Positions 40,176 through 49,630 of a stretch of 64,000 nt of DNA are shown here, one piece after another. Numbering within the stretch: the stretch's first letter is position 1; each line of letters starts with the position of its first letter. The DNA is taken from the NCBI RefSeq assembly GCF_008704495.1, contig NZ_CP023699.1, forward strand, positions 5,332,001 to 5,396,000, read 5' to 3'. The notes under the pieces are model-generated. The model ran no database searches and was not told where the DNA came from. It was given only the letters and a program-made list of their open reading frames with translations. The stretch is from Streptomyces kanamyceticus. GTDB taxonomy: Bacteria > Actinomycetota > Actinomycetes > Streptomycetales > Streptomycetaceae. A program made the position numbers and the translations under genes.

Positions 40176-41565
40176 GCTGCTCCATGTATGCCGCTCGCGC
40201 CTCCGCCTCGAGCTCGGCCGCCCGCATCGCCTCGTCGGTCGGCGCCTCTTCGGGGAGGTCGGCCGACGATTCGGTCATGGCGCGGTCGGTGAAGACCAGC
40301 GGCCGTTCCGTCTCGGTGATGAGGTGCTTGACCACTTGGACGTTGCCGTTCACGTCCCAGACCGCGATGCCGGGGGTGAGGGTGGGGATGATCTCCACGG
40401 CCCACCTGGGCAGGCCGAGCACCCGGCCCGTCGCCCTCGCCTCGTCCGCCTTCTGGGCGTAGATCGTCCGCGTGGACGCCATCTTCAGGATCGCCGCCGC
40501 CTCCTTGGCGGCCGCGCCGTCCACCACGTCGCTCAGGTGGTGCACCACCGCCACGAAGGACAGGCCGAGCCGTCGGCCGAACTTCAGCAGGCGCTGGAAG
40601 AGCTGCGCGACGAAGGGGGAGTTGATGATGTGCCACGCCTCCTCCACCAGGAAGATGCGCTTCTTGCGGTCGGGCCTGATCCAGGTGTGCTCCAGCCACA
40701 CGCCGACGATCGCCATCAGGATCGGCATCGCGATGGAGTTCCGGTCGATGTGCGAGAGGTCGAAGACGATCAGCGGGGCGTCGAGGTCGATGCCGACCGT
40801 CGTCGGGCCGTCGAACATGCCCCTCAGGTCACCGTCGACAAGGCGGTCGAGGACCAGCGCCACGTCCAGGCCCCAGGCCCGCACGTCGTCTATGGCCACG
40901 TTCATCGCCTCGGCCGACTCGGGCTCGGGGTGCCGCAGCTGCTCGACGATGTCGGTGAGGACCGGCTGGCGCTCCACGATGGTCTCGTTGACGTACGCGT
41001 GCGCGACCTTCAGGGCGAAGCCCGATCGCTCGTCGAGACCGTGCCCCATCGCGACCTCGATGATGGTCCGGAGCAGCGCGAGCTGGCCGGTCGTCGTGAT
41101 CGCCGGGTCAAGGGGGTTCAGCCGGATCCCCATGTCCAGGGCCGCCGTCGGGTCGAGCCGGATGGGAGTTATCCCCAGCTCCTGGGCGATGAGGTTCCAT
41201 TCGCCCACACCGTCCTCGCCTTGCGCGTCCAGGACCACGACCTGGCGGTCCTTGAACCTCAACTGCCGCAGGACGTACGTCTTCTCAAGGGCCGACTTGC
41301 CGTTGCCGGACTCGCCGAGCACCAGCCAGTGCGGGGCGGGGAGCTGCTGTCCGTACAGCATGAAGGGGTCGTAGATGTAGCCCTTGCCGGAGTAGACCTC
41401 GCGCCCGATGATCACGCCGGAGTCGCCGAGGCCCGGCGCGGCCGTCGGCAGGTAGACCGCCTGGGCCTGCCCCGTCGACGTGCGCACCGGCAGCCTGGTC
41501 GTCTCGATCTTGCCGAACAGGAAGGACGTGAAGGCGTCCGTGAGGATGGTCAGCGGATCCCGCAT
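40165..41565 (-). CDS. VirB4-like conjugation ATPase
   Basis: The 466-residue protein has Walker A GESGNGKSA near residue 84 and Walker B RIFLVEEAW near residue 299, with the FxQLFQRLLKFGRRLGLS-type segment that follows in VirB4/TraC proteins. It energises assembly of a type IV secretion channel or pilus. The N-terminal 80 residues are short compared with full VirB4, consistent with the N-terminal part being a separate SCO6880-family protein encoded just upstream. The gene overlaps the next one by 11 bases and is 21 bases from the previous stop. Confidence 0.85.
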   Translation of the reverse strand: MRDPLTILTDAFTSFLFGKIETTRLPVRTSTGQAQAVYLPTAAPGLGDSGVIIGREVYSGKGYIYDPFMLYGQQLPAPHWLVLGESGNGKSALEKTYVLRQLRFKDRQVVVLDAQGEDGVGEWNLIAQELGITPIRLDPTAALDMGIRLNPLDPAITTTGQLALLRTIIEVAMGHGLDERSGFALKVAHAYVNETIVERQPVLTDIVEQLRHPEPESAEAMNVAIDDVRAWGLDVALVLDRLVDGDLRGMFDGPTTVGIDLDAPLIVFDLSHIDRNSIAMPILMAIVGVWLEHTWIRPDRKKRIFLVEEAWHIINSPFVAQLFQRLLKFGRRLGLSFVAVVHHLSDVVDGAAAKEAAAILKMASTRTIYAQKADEARATGRVLGLPRWAVEIIPTLTPGIAVWDVNGNVQVVKHLITETERPLVFTDRAMTESSADLPEEAPTDEAMRAAELEAEARAAYMEQHAG

Positions 41566-41586
41566 CTCAGCAGCCTGCCTCTCCGT

Positions 41587-43146
41587 CTAGCGTCGGATGC
41601 CGGTCGCGAACGGCAGCGTATTCACGAAGGCCCTGTGGTGCTCGCGGTCGCACCACTCCAGCTTCAGATACGACTTGCCCGCTGAGGCGCGGATGGTGCG
41701 CTTGTCGCGCGCGAGTGCCTCCGGGGAACGGGACGACACCGTGATGTAGCCGACCAGGTTGACGCCCGCCGCGCCGCTCGCCAGGTCCTCGCCGCGCTGG
41801 TCCAGGCGGGAGTGCGAGGCGATGTCGCGGGGGTCGACGGTGCGGTTCATCTTGGCCTGGCGGCTGGCCTCCGCCTCGTCGTTCGTCTTCTCCGTCAGCA
41901 TCCGCTCGATGGCGACCTCGGTGGGTTCGAGGTCCATCGTCACGGCGACCGTGCGGATCACGTCCGGGGTGTGGACGAGCAGCGGCGCGAGGAAGTTCAC
42001 GCCGACCGGCGTCATCGGCCACTCCTTCACCCAGGCCGTGGAGTGGCACCAGGGCGCGCGGGTGGAGGACTCGCGGGTCTTCGCCTGGAGGTAGGTCGAC
42101 TCCATGGCGTCGAGCTCGGCGGGCCAGGCGTTGCGTTTCGTCATCGCCTGGATGTGGTCGATGGGGTGGTCCGGGTCGTACATGGAGTGGACGAGGGAGG
42201 CGAGGCGGCCCTGGCCGAGCGGCTGCCGTACGCGGATGTCGGCCTCCTGGAGGCGCGAGCAGATGTCGGTCAGCTCGCGCGCCATGACCACGGCGAGACC
42301 GGCGTCCTTGTCGAGCTTCCTGCCGCCCTGCGGGCGCGCCGCGCGGGCCATCGCCTGCGCCTCACCGGCCAGCTCGCGGGAGTAGTGCATGCAGGCGACG
42401 AGGTAGGCGCGGTGCTGCTCGCTGCTGGTCGACACCATCGACTGCAGCTGGTCGTAGGACCCCTTGAGCCAGGGCAGCGCCCGGTCGTCGCCGCGCTGGG
42501 TGACGTCCTTGGCGTGCGCGTCCGGGTCGGCGGGCAGCGTACGGGCGAGCATCTGGAGGCGCGTCACGAAGCCGTCGCCGTTCGCGACGTGCTTGAGCAG
42601 CGTCCCGAAGCGGTCGACGAGGGCCTCCTGGTCCTCGCTGTCGCGCAGGCCGACGCCGGGGCCCTCGATCTCGATGGCAGCGGTGACGGTTCTGCGGTCG
42701 GCGTGCAGGAGCACGGCGATCTCGTCGGGACCGAACGGCGCGGCCAGCCAGTTGATGCGGCCGATGCCGGGCGGCGGCCCGATCTCGACCTCCTTGCCGT
42801 CGGCCCTGACGCCCGCCTCGGGGGCGCCGGAGCGGTAGGCGGTGCCGCGCTTGAGGGACCGCTTGTAACTGCGGTTGATCTCGAACCACTTGTAGAACGT
42901 GCGGTGCTTGTAGGGGACGTACACCGCCGCGATGGCGAGCATCGGAAAGCCCATGAGCAGCACGATGCGCATGGAGAGGACGGGGACGAGGAGCCCGCAC
43001 ATCATGCCGAGGAACGCCCCCGCGATGATCAGGGCGATTTCCCCGGTCTCGCGGTTCTTGCCGACGATCGCGTTCGGCCGGGCGCGGCCGATCAGATATG
43101 TGCGGCGGGGCGCGACCGGCTGGGACACGTGGGACTGGGTCGTCAA
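41587..43146 (-). CDS. SCO6880-family T4SS protein (VirB3/VirB4-N-like)
   Basis: The 519-residue protein has two close membrane helices near residues 35-80 (IALIIAGAFLGMMCGLLVPV and RIVLLMGFPMLAIAAVYVPY), then a large soluble domain (FGPDEIAVLLHADRRTVTAA and FVTRLQMLARTLPADPDA). This matches the SCO6880 family found in actinobacterial T4SS loci. The likely start is TTG 43146. It overlaps the preceding gene's stop as TTGA and has GGAGG 9 bases upstream. A GTG at 43131 would be an alternative. It probably acts with the VirB4-like ATPase as a split VirB3-VirB4 unit. Confidence 0.8.
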   Translation of the reverse strand: MTTQSHVSQPVAPRRTYLIGRARPNAIVGKNRETGEIALIIAGAFLGMMCGLLVPVLSMRIVLLMGFPMLAIAAVYVPYKHRTFYKWFEINRSYKRSLKRGTAYRSGAPEAGVRADGKEVEIGPPPGIGRINWLAAPFGPDEIAVLLHADRRTVTAAIEIEGPGVGLRDSEDQEALVDRFGTLLKHVANGDGFVTRLQMLARTLPADPDAHAKDVTQRGDDRALPWLKGSYDQLQSMVSTSSEQHRAYLVACMHYSRELAGEAQAMARAARPQGGRKLDKDAGLAVVMARELTDICSRLQEADIRVRQPLGQGRLASLVHSMYDPDHPIDHIQAMTKRNAWPAELDAMESTYLQAKTRESSTRAPWCHSTAWVKEWPMTPVGVNFLAPLLVHTPDVIRTVAVTMDLEPTEVAIERMLTEKTNDEAEASRQAKMNRTVDPRDIASHSRLDQRGEDLASGAAGVNLVGYITVSSRSPEALARDKRTIRASAGKSYLKLEWCDREHHRAFVNTLPFATGIRR

Positions 43147-44483
43147 CGCCCTTCACCTCCCGAGCGGTTGGGACTGCTGTTGCGGGCGCCGCCTCGGTTG
43201 CCCGAGTGCGGCGAGTTCGTCGCGCTGTTGCGCGGCGGGGGTGCGGCGGAGGGGACAGATCCGCCGCCGTTCGATGAGCCGCCGCCCCCGGCGGGACGGC
43301 TGCTGTGGGCGGCGACGCCGCCGCTGGCGGGATTGGCGGGCCGCGCCTGGCTGTTGTTCTGGCCGCCCTGGTCGCCGCCGCCGTTGCCCCGGGAACTGTG
43401 GGTCTTGATGCCCTGGGAGACGAGCGACGCGGGGGAGCTGATCACGGCGGCGGCCTTGTTCTCGGCGCCGCCCATGATGCGGTTGTTGCGGGAGTTGGCG
43501 ATCTCGTCGCCGAAGCCCGGTACGAAGCGGTAGATCATGGCACTCGCGAAGATGGCGAGCAGGATGATCGAGAGCCCGGAGACGACGGCGGAGAACGAGT
43601 CGGGCCCGTCGTCGGCGGAGAGCGCCCCGGCGAGCCCGAGGACGATCACGATGATGGGTTTCACCAGGATCACCGCGATCATGATCCCGGCCCAGCGCCG
43701 GACGTGCCCCCACAGGTTCTTGTCGACGAGCCCCGCGTACACGACGGTGCCGAGGAGCGCTCCTACGTAGAGCAGCGCGGCCCTGATCACCAGCTCCAGC
43801 CAGAGGACGCCAGCGGCGAGGATCGACACGAGCGAGACGACGATCAGCATGATCGGGCCGCCGCCGATGTCCTCACCCTTCTTCAGCGCACCCGAGAACG
43901 TCCCGAAGAACTGGTCGGTCTGACCCCCCGTCGCCTTCGCGATGACGTCCGACACGCCGTCGGTCGCCGAGACGACGGTGTACAGGATCAGCGGCGTGAA
44001 GGCGGAGGCGAGGACGGTGAGCCAGAGGAAACCGATGGCCTCGGACAGGGCGGTGGTGAGCGGGACACCCCGCACCGCCCTCTTGGCCACGGCGAGCAGC
44101 CACAGGAGCAGCGTCAGGATCGTCGACGCGGCGAAGACGACGGCGTACTGCTGGAGGAACTTGTCATTGGTGAAGTCGACGTTGGCGGTGTCCTTCACGG
44201 CTTCGGAGAGCTTGTCGACGGTCCAGGAGGCGGCGTCGGCGCAGCCTTTCGCGAGGGCGCTCAGGGGGTCGAGGGAGTCGGGGAGGGGGGGCTCGGTGGG
44301 GTATTTGCCACTGCTGCCTCCGTCGCCCTTCTCGCAGTACTTCTTGGCGGGGCCGACGATGAGGTCACACTTGTCGTCCTTCGGCTCCGGCGCCGCGAAG
44401 GCACGCGTGGCCAGCAGGACCACCGCCACCTGTACGGCCGACGTGGCGGCGGCGAGCTTCAGTGGGCGGCGGCTACCGGGCAT
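43143..44483 (-). CDS. VirB6/TrbL-like channel protein with disordered C-terminus
   Basis: The 446-residue protein starts with a signal-like segment (LAAATSAVQVAVVLLATRAFA) and an extracellular Cys-containing stretch (KCDLIVGPAKKYC). About six membrane helices of TrbL/VirB6 type follow (for example AAGVLWLELVIRAALLYVGA and AGIMIAVILVKPIIVIVLGL). The C-terminal 100 residues are Gly/Ser/Asn/Pro-rich and probably disordered. The ATG at 44483 has GGAGGG 7 bases upstream and overlaps the previous gene by 11 bases. It likely forms the inner-membrane channel. Confidence 0.82.
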   Translation of the reverse strand: MPGSRRPLKLAAATSAVQVAVVLLATRAFAAPEPKDDKCDLIVGPAKKYCEKGDGGSSGKYPTEPPLPDSLDPLSALAKGCADAASWTVDKLSEAVKDTANVDFTNDKFLQQYAVVFAASTILTLLLWLLAVAKRAVRGVPLTTALSEAIGFLWLTVLASAFTPLILYTVVSATDGVSDVIAKATGGQTDQFFGTFSGALKKGEDIGGGPIMLIVVSLVSILAAGVLWLELVIRAALLYVGALLGTVVYAGLVDKNLWGHVRRWAGIMIAVILVKPIIVIVLGLAGALSADDGPDSFSAVVSGLSIILLAIFASAMIYRFVPGFGDEIANSRNNRIMGGAENKAAAVISSPASLVSQGIKTHSSRGNGGGDQGGQNNSQARPANPASGGVAAHSSRPAGGGGSSNGGGSVPSAAPPPRNSATNSPHSGNRGGARNSSPNRSGGEGR

Positions 44484-45318
44484 ACGTGAACCCTCCGTAC
44501 TCCTCGACGGCCTTGGCGATCTCGTCGGCGGTGGAGACCTTGTTGTCGCCGTTCACAGGAGCGGGACCGTCCTTCGACCGGAAACTCTCGACCTTCCAGT
44601 CGCTGTCGGCCCAACGCAGTTTGAGGGTCAGCGTGAACCAGTCGTTGCTGACCGGGTTCGCCGTGTCCTGCCCGGTCGTGCCGAAGGCGCCCGTGCACCA
44701 GACCTCGACCGTTGCCGCGCTGTCCGAGTACGCCGTGGCCTTGGTGCCGACGGGCACGGTGCGTGAGACGTACGTCTGGCCCGGGGCGGCGTTGCCCTTC
44801 TCGTCCAGACCGATCTTGTCCAGGAAGTCCTTGGAGTACGTCTTGTCGAACTTGCCCTCCAACTCGCTCACCTTGTCGGTGACGAAGAGCTGTCTGACGA
44901 TCTGGGTCCGGCGATCGGGCTTGAGGATGTCGGCCGAGACCAGCGACACCGCGTAGTTGGAGGCCGCGCTCTGCGCCCCCTGCTCATCATGCGCGAACCC
45001 CGAAGGAATCCCCGAGTTCTTGCCCCCGACCGGCTTCTCCCCGGTAGGGGAAGTCGGCGAAGACCCCGCCTTCTTCCCGTCCCCGCCCCCCGAAGAGGAC
45101 TCGCCCCCGTCCCGGTTGGCAAACGCGATCGCCGCGATCAGCAGCACCACCACGCCCACGACAGTGACCAGACTGCGCGACGAGGACCGGCCGCCACGGC
45201 CGGATCTGCGCGCGCCGCCGTAGACGTCGTCGCCCCCGCCCTCCCCCTCGGGAAGCCGTGTCCTGGTCTCTCCCGAGCCGCCGAAGAGGCCGTCGTTCCG
45301 CTCGTCGTCGGGACTCAT
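44473..45318 (-). CDS. VirB8-like conjugal transfer protein
   Basis: The 281-residue protein has a cytoplasmic Gly/Arg-rich N-terminus, one membrane helix (SLVTVVGVVVLLIAAIAFAN near residue 50) and an extracytoplasmic alpha/beta domain (AASNYAVSLVSADILKPDRR, then TFTxKLRW-like strands ending SDWKVESFRS). This topology and fold match VirB8/TcpC-like components that bridge the T4SS channel. The ATG at 45318 has GAGGGG about 10 bases upstream. An in-frame ATG at 45327 lies on top of it. The 3' end overlaps the TrbL-like gene by 11 bases. Confidence 0.72.
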   Translation of the reverse strand: MSPDDERNDGLFGGSGETRTRLPEGEGGGDDVYGGARRSGRGGRSSSRSLVTVVGVVVLLIAAIAFANRDGGESSSGGGDGKKAGSSPTSPTGEKPVGGKNSGIPSGFAHDEQGAQSAASNYAVSLVSADILKPDRRTQIVRQLFVTDKVSELEGKFDKTYSKDFLDKIGLDEKGNAAPGQTYVSRTVPVGTKATAYSDSAATVEVWCTGAFGTTGQDTANPVSNDWFTLTLKLRWADSDWKVESFRSKDGPAPVNGDNKVSTADEIAKAVEEYGGFTYAR

Positions 45319-45569
45319 GCCGCGCATGCCCCCTCAACCTCTCGCTGAACCGCCACGTGGGACATGTACGACGGTAGCCGTGCTGGTTCCCGCGCGGGCG
45401 CGGTGTGGTGACTCGACATCAGGGAGTTGCAACCTCAGCCGGTGGGCACGACGGACGGGTGGGGAGAAGGGGGACAGGGAGAGGAGGGGACGTGGGGAGA
45501 GACGTGGGGGACGTGGGGGAAGGTTCCGGTCGGGCGGGTGGGACCGCTGGACCGTCATGTCGTACGCGA

Positions 45570-45878
45570 TCAGACCGCCATGCCGTACACGATGGTGAAC
45601 AGCGTGCCGAGCGAACCGATGATGAAGACGCCGGTCAGGCCCGCGATGATCAGGCCTTTGCCCTGTTCGGCGCTGAAGGTGTCGCGCAGCGCCGTCGCGC
45701 CGATGCGTTGCTTCGCCGCGCCCCAGATGGCAATGCCGAGACAGAGGAGGATGGCGATCGCCATCACGACCTCGATCATCACGCGTGCCTCGTTGCCCAG
45801 GCTCCCGAAGGGACCCCAGTCGGGGGCGATCCCGCCGATGATGGTGGTGATGTCGCCCTTTTCGGCTGCCATAAGCAT
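45570..45878 (-). CDS. Small two-helix membrane protein, pilin (VirB2)-like
   Basis: The 102-residue protein has two hydrophobic segments (VMIEVVMAIAILLCLGIAIW and GLIIAGLTGVFIIGSLGTLF) separated by a short basic loop (GAAKQRIGA). This layout is typical of VirB2/TrbC pilin-like proteins. GGTGAG lies 6 bases before the ATG at 45878. It is the first tightly placed gene of the T4SS-like operon (251 bases before the VirB8-like gene), as VirB2 genes often are. Confidence 0.68.
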   Translation of the reverse strand: MLMAAEKGDITTIIGGIAPDWGPFGSLGNEARVMIEVVMAIAILLCLGIAIWGAAKQRIGATALRDTFSAEQGKGLIIAGLTGVFIIGSLGTLFTIVYGMAV

Positions 45879-46107
45879 GTGTAACTCACCGCCCCTAGTG
45901 GGTTGTTCTGGTACCTCTGCCTACCTCGGTGCAGAGGACAGCTCATTCTCGCCGACAATCGGGCCCGCGCATGCCGCCTTGACGCCATTCGTTGGCTGAG
46001 TTCGTACGTTTTCTCGTGAGTGAGGTCTGGTCACTCTGTGTATCACGCAGGATGACGCCGGGCAATGACGGCCCGGCGCGCCTCTGACCAGGTGTTCTGA
46101 CCAGGTG

Positions 46108-47634
46108 TTAAGTCAGCCCGAGCCCGGCGGTCCCGCGGGTCATGAACGAGCAGTCGGTGTAGCGGTACGAGGTGCTGAGCCTGGCGCCCGCCGCGCGGTC
46201 GCGGACGGTGGCCCGTTTGTAGAGGAAGTGGTACTCGCCCGGGGGCAGCCGCAGGGTCGTCCTCGGGTACTTCGATACGCCCGCCCGGCATGCCTTGTCG
46301 CCGCTCGGCTTGTCGGCGAAGATCCGGCACGACGTGCAGTCCTTCAGCTTGACGCGGCCGGTGGCGGGTCCTGTGTAGAGCAGTTCGAACTCGCCGGGGC
46401 CGAGGTTGGCGACGACGAGGTCGACGGCGCCGCCGCCGGTGGTGTGGCGGGCCGGGGGCAGGCGGCGGCCCGCGCTCGGCCGGGCCTCGGCGATCTCGGC
46501 GGCGACGGCGATGTCCTCGGCGCGCCGGCGCTTCTTGTCGCCGGGGTACTTCGTGGCGAAGTCCTTCATCGTGCGGGCGGCGTCGGCGAACCGGTCGTCC
46601 CGGAACTCGTCGAGGCCACAGGCGTAGACGCCCCGCTCCACGGCACGGTCGACCCCGGCGCCGACCCCGGTGTCGCGCTCCGCCCCGGGCAGGCCGCTCG
46701 CGGTGGCGCCGATGGCCCGGAGCTCGTCCACGGCGGGGCAGGGCTCGGAGCCCTTCAGGTCGGCCTCGCGCTCGGCGATCGCGGCACGCAGCGCGGGTGC
46801 GACCCGCGCGGCCTGGTCCGACTCGGGGAAGGTGCGCAGCAGTTCGCCGAGCGGCCCGTCGGCGGCCGGCCGTCCGATCGAGGCCGCGCCGCACTCGTAG
46901 AGGGAGGTGGCCAGGCGCTCGTCGGGCCAGTCGGCGAGCGCGCCGAGCCGGTCCTTGCCGAGGGTGGTGGGGACGGTCCGCAGGTGCTTGAGGGGGCTGA
47001 TGGCGGCGCAGTACTTCTTCGCGGCGTACGGCGCGGCGACGGACTTGTAGTACGCGTCGAGGCTGCCGGGCAGCCGGTCGGCGGCCCTGGAGTCCGGGTG
47101 GTCGTCGGCGAGGCCGCGGTAGACGTCCATGGCCTTCGCGTACCGCTGCTCCGCCACGCCGTCGAAGGGCTCACCTGCCAGGCCCGCGACGATGCGGTCC
47201 GTCCGGTCGAGGCGGTCGAGGAGCTGTTGCTCCACGGCCTCGTCGCGCGCGCCCTCGTACGCGAAGGCGGCGCCCGCGGGCACGGCGAGCAGGACGACGC
47301 CGAGACCGAGGGCGAGCGGGCCGCGCAGTAGTGGGGTGCCGGGCGCTCGGGTCGCTTGGCGCACGCCCGCGGCGGCGGCGATGGCCAAGAAGGCGACGTA
47401 GGCGATGAGTGCGCCGCGGGGGACGCCGTCGACGTCGGCGGGCAGCGCGATGAAGAGGAGGGCGGCGGTCGCGGCGCAGCAGAGGATGGCCGGATACCGG
47501 CGTCGGATCAGGACGAAGCCGAGGCCGAGCCCGGTGAGGTTGAGGAGGGCTACGGCCAGGGGGGTGAGGGGGTGGCCGGTTTTGGGTGGATGTGGTGGAT
47601 GTGGTGGGAACGGCGGGATCGGGGGTGTCGGCAT
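46108..47634 (-). CDS. Conserved membrane protein of the T4SS-like locus, function unknown
   Basis: The 508-residue protein has four to five membrane segments in the first 130 residues (PLAVALLNLTGLGLGFVLI, AILCCAATAALLFIALPADV and others). A soluble helical region follows (KYCAAISPLKHLRTVPTTLG; repeated Cys and AERD/DELR segments), and a C-terminal beta-rich domain (VVANLGPGEFELLYTGPATG, then LRLPPGEYHFLYKR). I do not recognise the family. The Pro/His start (PPIPPFPPHPPHPP) comes from short DNA repeats and has no clear ribosome site, so the true start may be further in. It lies 229 bases upstream of the pilin-like gene on the same strand. Confidence 0.65.
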   Translation of the reverse strand: MPTPPIPPFPPHPPHPPKTGHPLTPLAVALLNLTGLGLGFVLIRRRYPAILCCAATAALLFIALPADVDGVPRGALIAYVAFLAIAAAAGVRQATRAPGTPLLRGPLALGLGVVLLAVPAGAAFAYEGARDEAVEQQLLDRLDRTDRIVAGLAGEPFDGVAEQRYAKAMDVYRGLADDHPDSRAADRLPGSLDAYYKSVAAPYAAKKYCAAISPLKHLRTVPTTLGKDRLGALADWPDERLATSLYECGAASIGRPAADGPLGELLRTFPESDQAARVAPALRAAIAEREADLKGSEPCPAVDELRAIGATASGLPGAERDTGVGAGVDRAVERGVYACGLDEFRDDRFADAARTMKDFATKYPGDKKRRRAEDIAVAAEIAEARPSAGRRLPPARHTTGGGAVDLVVANLGPGEFELLYTGPATGRVKLKDCTSCRIFADKPSGDKACRAGVSKYPRTTLRLPPGEYHFLYKRATVRDRAAGARLSTSYRYTDCSFMTRGTAGLGLT

Positions 47635-47933
47635 GGGGGTGGTGGCATTGGGGGTGGTGGGCCGAACCGGTCCGCGGTGGGGTCGTCGCCCGGTCCGGTG
47701 GCATGCCGGTCACTGGGTTCCATCGTCGGCTCCCCCCAGCCGTGGGACCGCGCGACTGCGCACGACAGTCGCAGGGCAGTCGCAGGGCAGTCGCATAACG
47801 CCCAATTCCCCTACCTTCGGGGAAGGCTGAGGAGGCGTCAATCTGCTGCGGGGGAGCGGCTTGGACCCTTGCGACCGGGGCGTTCTACCAGGTCGCAAAG
47901 GTCACAAGGGCCACAAGGTCTTACTCGGGTGGG
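47635..47933. other. Intergenic region with an 11-bp tandem repeat
   Basis: No gene is seen in the 299 bases between the T4SS-locus membrane protein and the lipoprotein gene. AGTCGCAGGGC is repeated at 47767-47777 and 47778-47788, with a diverged third copy at 47789-47799. A weak hairpin (TTCCCC/GGGGAA near 47806-47824) lies just beyond. Confidence 0.7.
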
Positions 47934-48674
47934 TCAGCCAGCCGGGGAGTCGCTGACCTTGCCGACCGGGCTGAGCATGATCGGTCCGGTGAGGGCCTGG
48001 GAGTCCGGGTTCTCGGCCGGGAGGGAGCCCGCGGGCCAGGCGACGGTGACCGTCTTGGTCTCGTTCGGCGGGGTCACCAGGATCTGGGAGACGCGTACGC
48101 CGGAGCCGCCGGAGTCGTTGACCGGGAAGTCGATGTTGAAGGCGGCGGTCTCGCCGTCCTTGAGGACGTCGGCCCGCGGCTTGTCGTCGTTGCGCTCCCC
48201 GGCGATGGTGTCGCCCGCCGCCGTCTTCAGGTCGACGCCCGCGAAGCCGTTGATGGCGCAGTCGCGTCCGCCGCCGTTCTTGAAGGCGACGGTGACGGTG
48301 CCTTCCTTGCCGATCGTGTTGTCGACGGCGGAGACCTCGAGCTCGTCGCTGCGGCAGATGTCGACCTTGCCGTTCTCGTTGGAGCCGGTACCGGCGACGG
48401 TGCCCTTGTCGCTGCCGCTCCCGCTCCCGCTGCCACTGTCGCTGCCGCCCGTGCCCTTGCCCGTGGAGCCGCCGGAGCCACCCGTCTCACTGCCGCCGTT
48501 GCCGGTGCCCTTGTCGCTGCCGTTTCCGGCGTCCTGGCCCGCCGATGCGCTGGGCACCGAGTCGCCCGAACCTGCCGCGTCGGTGCCGTCGTCGCCGTTG
48601 CACGCGGTGAGCGAGAGCGAGCTGAGCAGCGCGAGGCCGGCGAGCAGGGTCTTGGAGGCGTGCGTGATCTTCAT
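47934..48674 (-). CDS. DUF4232-type lipoprotein
   Basis: The 246-residue protein has a signal with lipobox LSLTAC (Cys near residue 25) and a Gly/Ser/Asp/Thr-rich linker of about 75 residues. A beta-sandwich domain follows, with paired Cys in DICRSDELEV and GRDCAINGFAG, typical of DUF4232 proteins. It should be anchored to the outer face of the membrane by lipid. The ATG at 48674 is used. Upstream in-frame sequence is Arg/Pro-rich and unlikely. The function is unknown, and it is separate from its neighbours. Confidence 0.8.
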   Translation of the reverse strand: MKITHASKTLLAGLALLSSLSLTACNGDDGTDAAGSGDSVPSASAGQDAGNGSDKGTGNGGSETGGSGGSTGKGTGGSDSGSGSGSGSDKGTVAGTGSNENGKVDICRSDELEVSAVDNTIGKEGTVTVAFKNGGGRDCAINGFAGVDLKTAAGDTIAGERNDDKPRADVLKDGETAAFNIDFPVNDSGGSGVRVSQILVTPPNETKTVTVAWPAGSLPAENPDSQALTGPIMLSPVGKVSDSPAG

Positions 48675-48911
48675 GGTGTCCCCGTCAGGTTGGTGGTGCC
48701 GAGCGGCGCCCGTTGGTGATCCGAGCGGCCGGGCGTTCCGGGGCCGTGCTTTCCGGCCCGGCAACAGCGAAGCGGTCGGCGGGGGACGGGGGCAAGGAAA
48801 GCTGGGAGACGGGGGACGCTGGAATGACGAAAGTGCCTCTGACCTGCGAGAACGATCCTCGCCTGGGATGTCCTCCTGGGACACTGGAGCGGCTGCCTCC
48901 GGTGATGCGCG

Positions 48912-49574
48912 TCAGCCCTTCGGCTCTCCGTACCAGCGCCACTTGGTGAGCCGGGCCCGCCCCGGGAGCTCGCCGCGTCCCGTCGCCCAGAGGAGCGTCG
49001 GCCAGGGGGCCGTGTCGGTGGGCGCGTCCGGGAAGAGGCGGTGCAGGACGCGTGCGCAGAGGTCGGCGGGCGGGTCCCAGGCGTCGCCGATGCCGAGGCC
49101 GCCCGCGATGTCGTACGTATGGACGAGGGTCTCCACGATCCCCATCGCGGCGAAGCCCTCCGGGTCGGCGGCGCCCCACACGTGGTGGGCCCGGACCGTG
49201 GGCGCCGTGATGGTGACCATGCCGGTCAGGAGCGCCCCGCAGGACTCCAGGACCTGAAGCAGCCCGGGGATGCCGGAGTCGCGGTCCGCGAAGGTGACGT
49301 TGGAGGGACCGCCGTCCCTGCGCCGGTACCAGAGGAACGGCACCTCGGTGTCCTGGGGCGGATTCGCCGGACCCAGTTGGGCGGCGTAGGCGAAGAGGTC
49401 GTCGGCGAGGTGCTCGACGGTCTCCCAGCAGTCCCAGTCGATGCCGCCTGCTTTGACGCTCCAGTCGGCGCCGGGCGGGGCCTGGCGGAGGGCGGCTACG
49501 GCGAGCCCGACGGCGTGGGTGACGTCTTGGGGGGTGACGGGTTCGGGGGTGACGGGTTCTCTTGGTCCAGACAT
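48912..49574 (-). CDS. Maleylpyruvate isomerase (DinB-like) N-terminal domain protein
   Basis: The 220-residue protein shows the helical metal-binding pattern of mycothiol-dependent maleylpyruvate isomerase-type proteins: DWDCWETVEHLADDLFAYAA with a candidate metal-binding His, TVRAHHVWGAADPEGF with a second His, and VETLVHTYDIAGGLG with a third. Such proteins often act in thiol-dependent reactions or detoxification. The ATG at 49574 (MSGPREPVTPEPVTP) starts a region with a VTPEP/VTPQD repeat. Upstream in-frame residues come from repeat DNA. Confidence 0.7.
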   Translation of the reverse strand: MSGPREPVTPEPVTPQDVTHAVGLAVAALRQAPPGADWSVKAGGIDWDCWETVEHLADDLFAYAAQLGPANPPQDTEVPFLWYRRRDGGPSNVTFADRDSGIPGLLQVLESCGALLTGMVTITAPTVRAHHVWGAADPEGFAAMGIVETLVHTYDIAGGLGIGDAWDPPADLCARVLHRLFPDAPTDTAPWPTLLWATGRGELPGRARLTKWRWYGEPKG

Positions 49575-49630
49575 GGCGGGACGGTAGCAGGGGGTGTGCG
49601 GGGGCCCGGTACTGGTTTTCCGAGCAGGTC

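Noticed and set aside
38544..47634. Integrative conjugative element
   Set aside because: No integrase, relaxase, replication gene or flanking direct repeats were seen in the window.
48675..48884. N-terminal extension of the DUF4232 lipoprotein
   Set aside because: Arg/Pro-rich sequence before a clean signal peptide and lipobox. The start at 48674 is correct.
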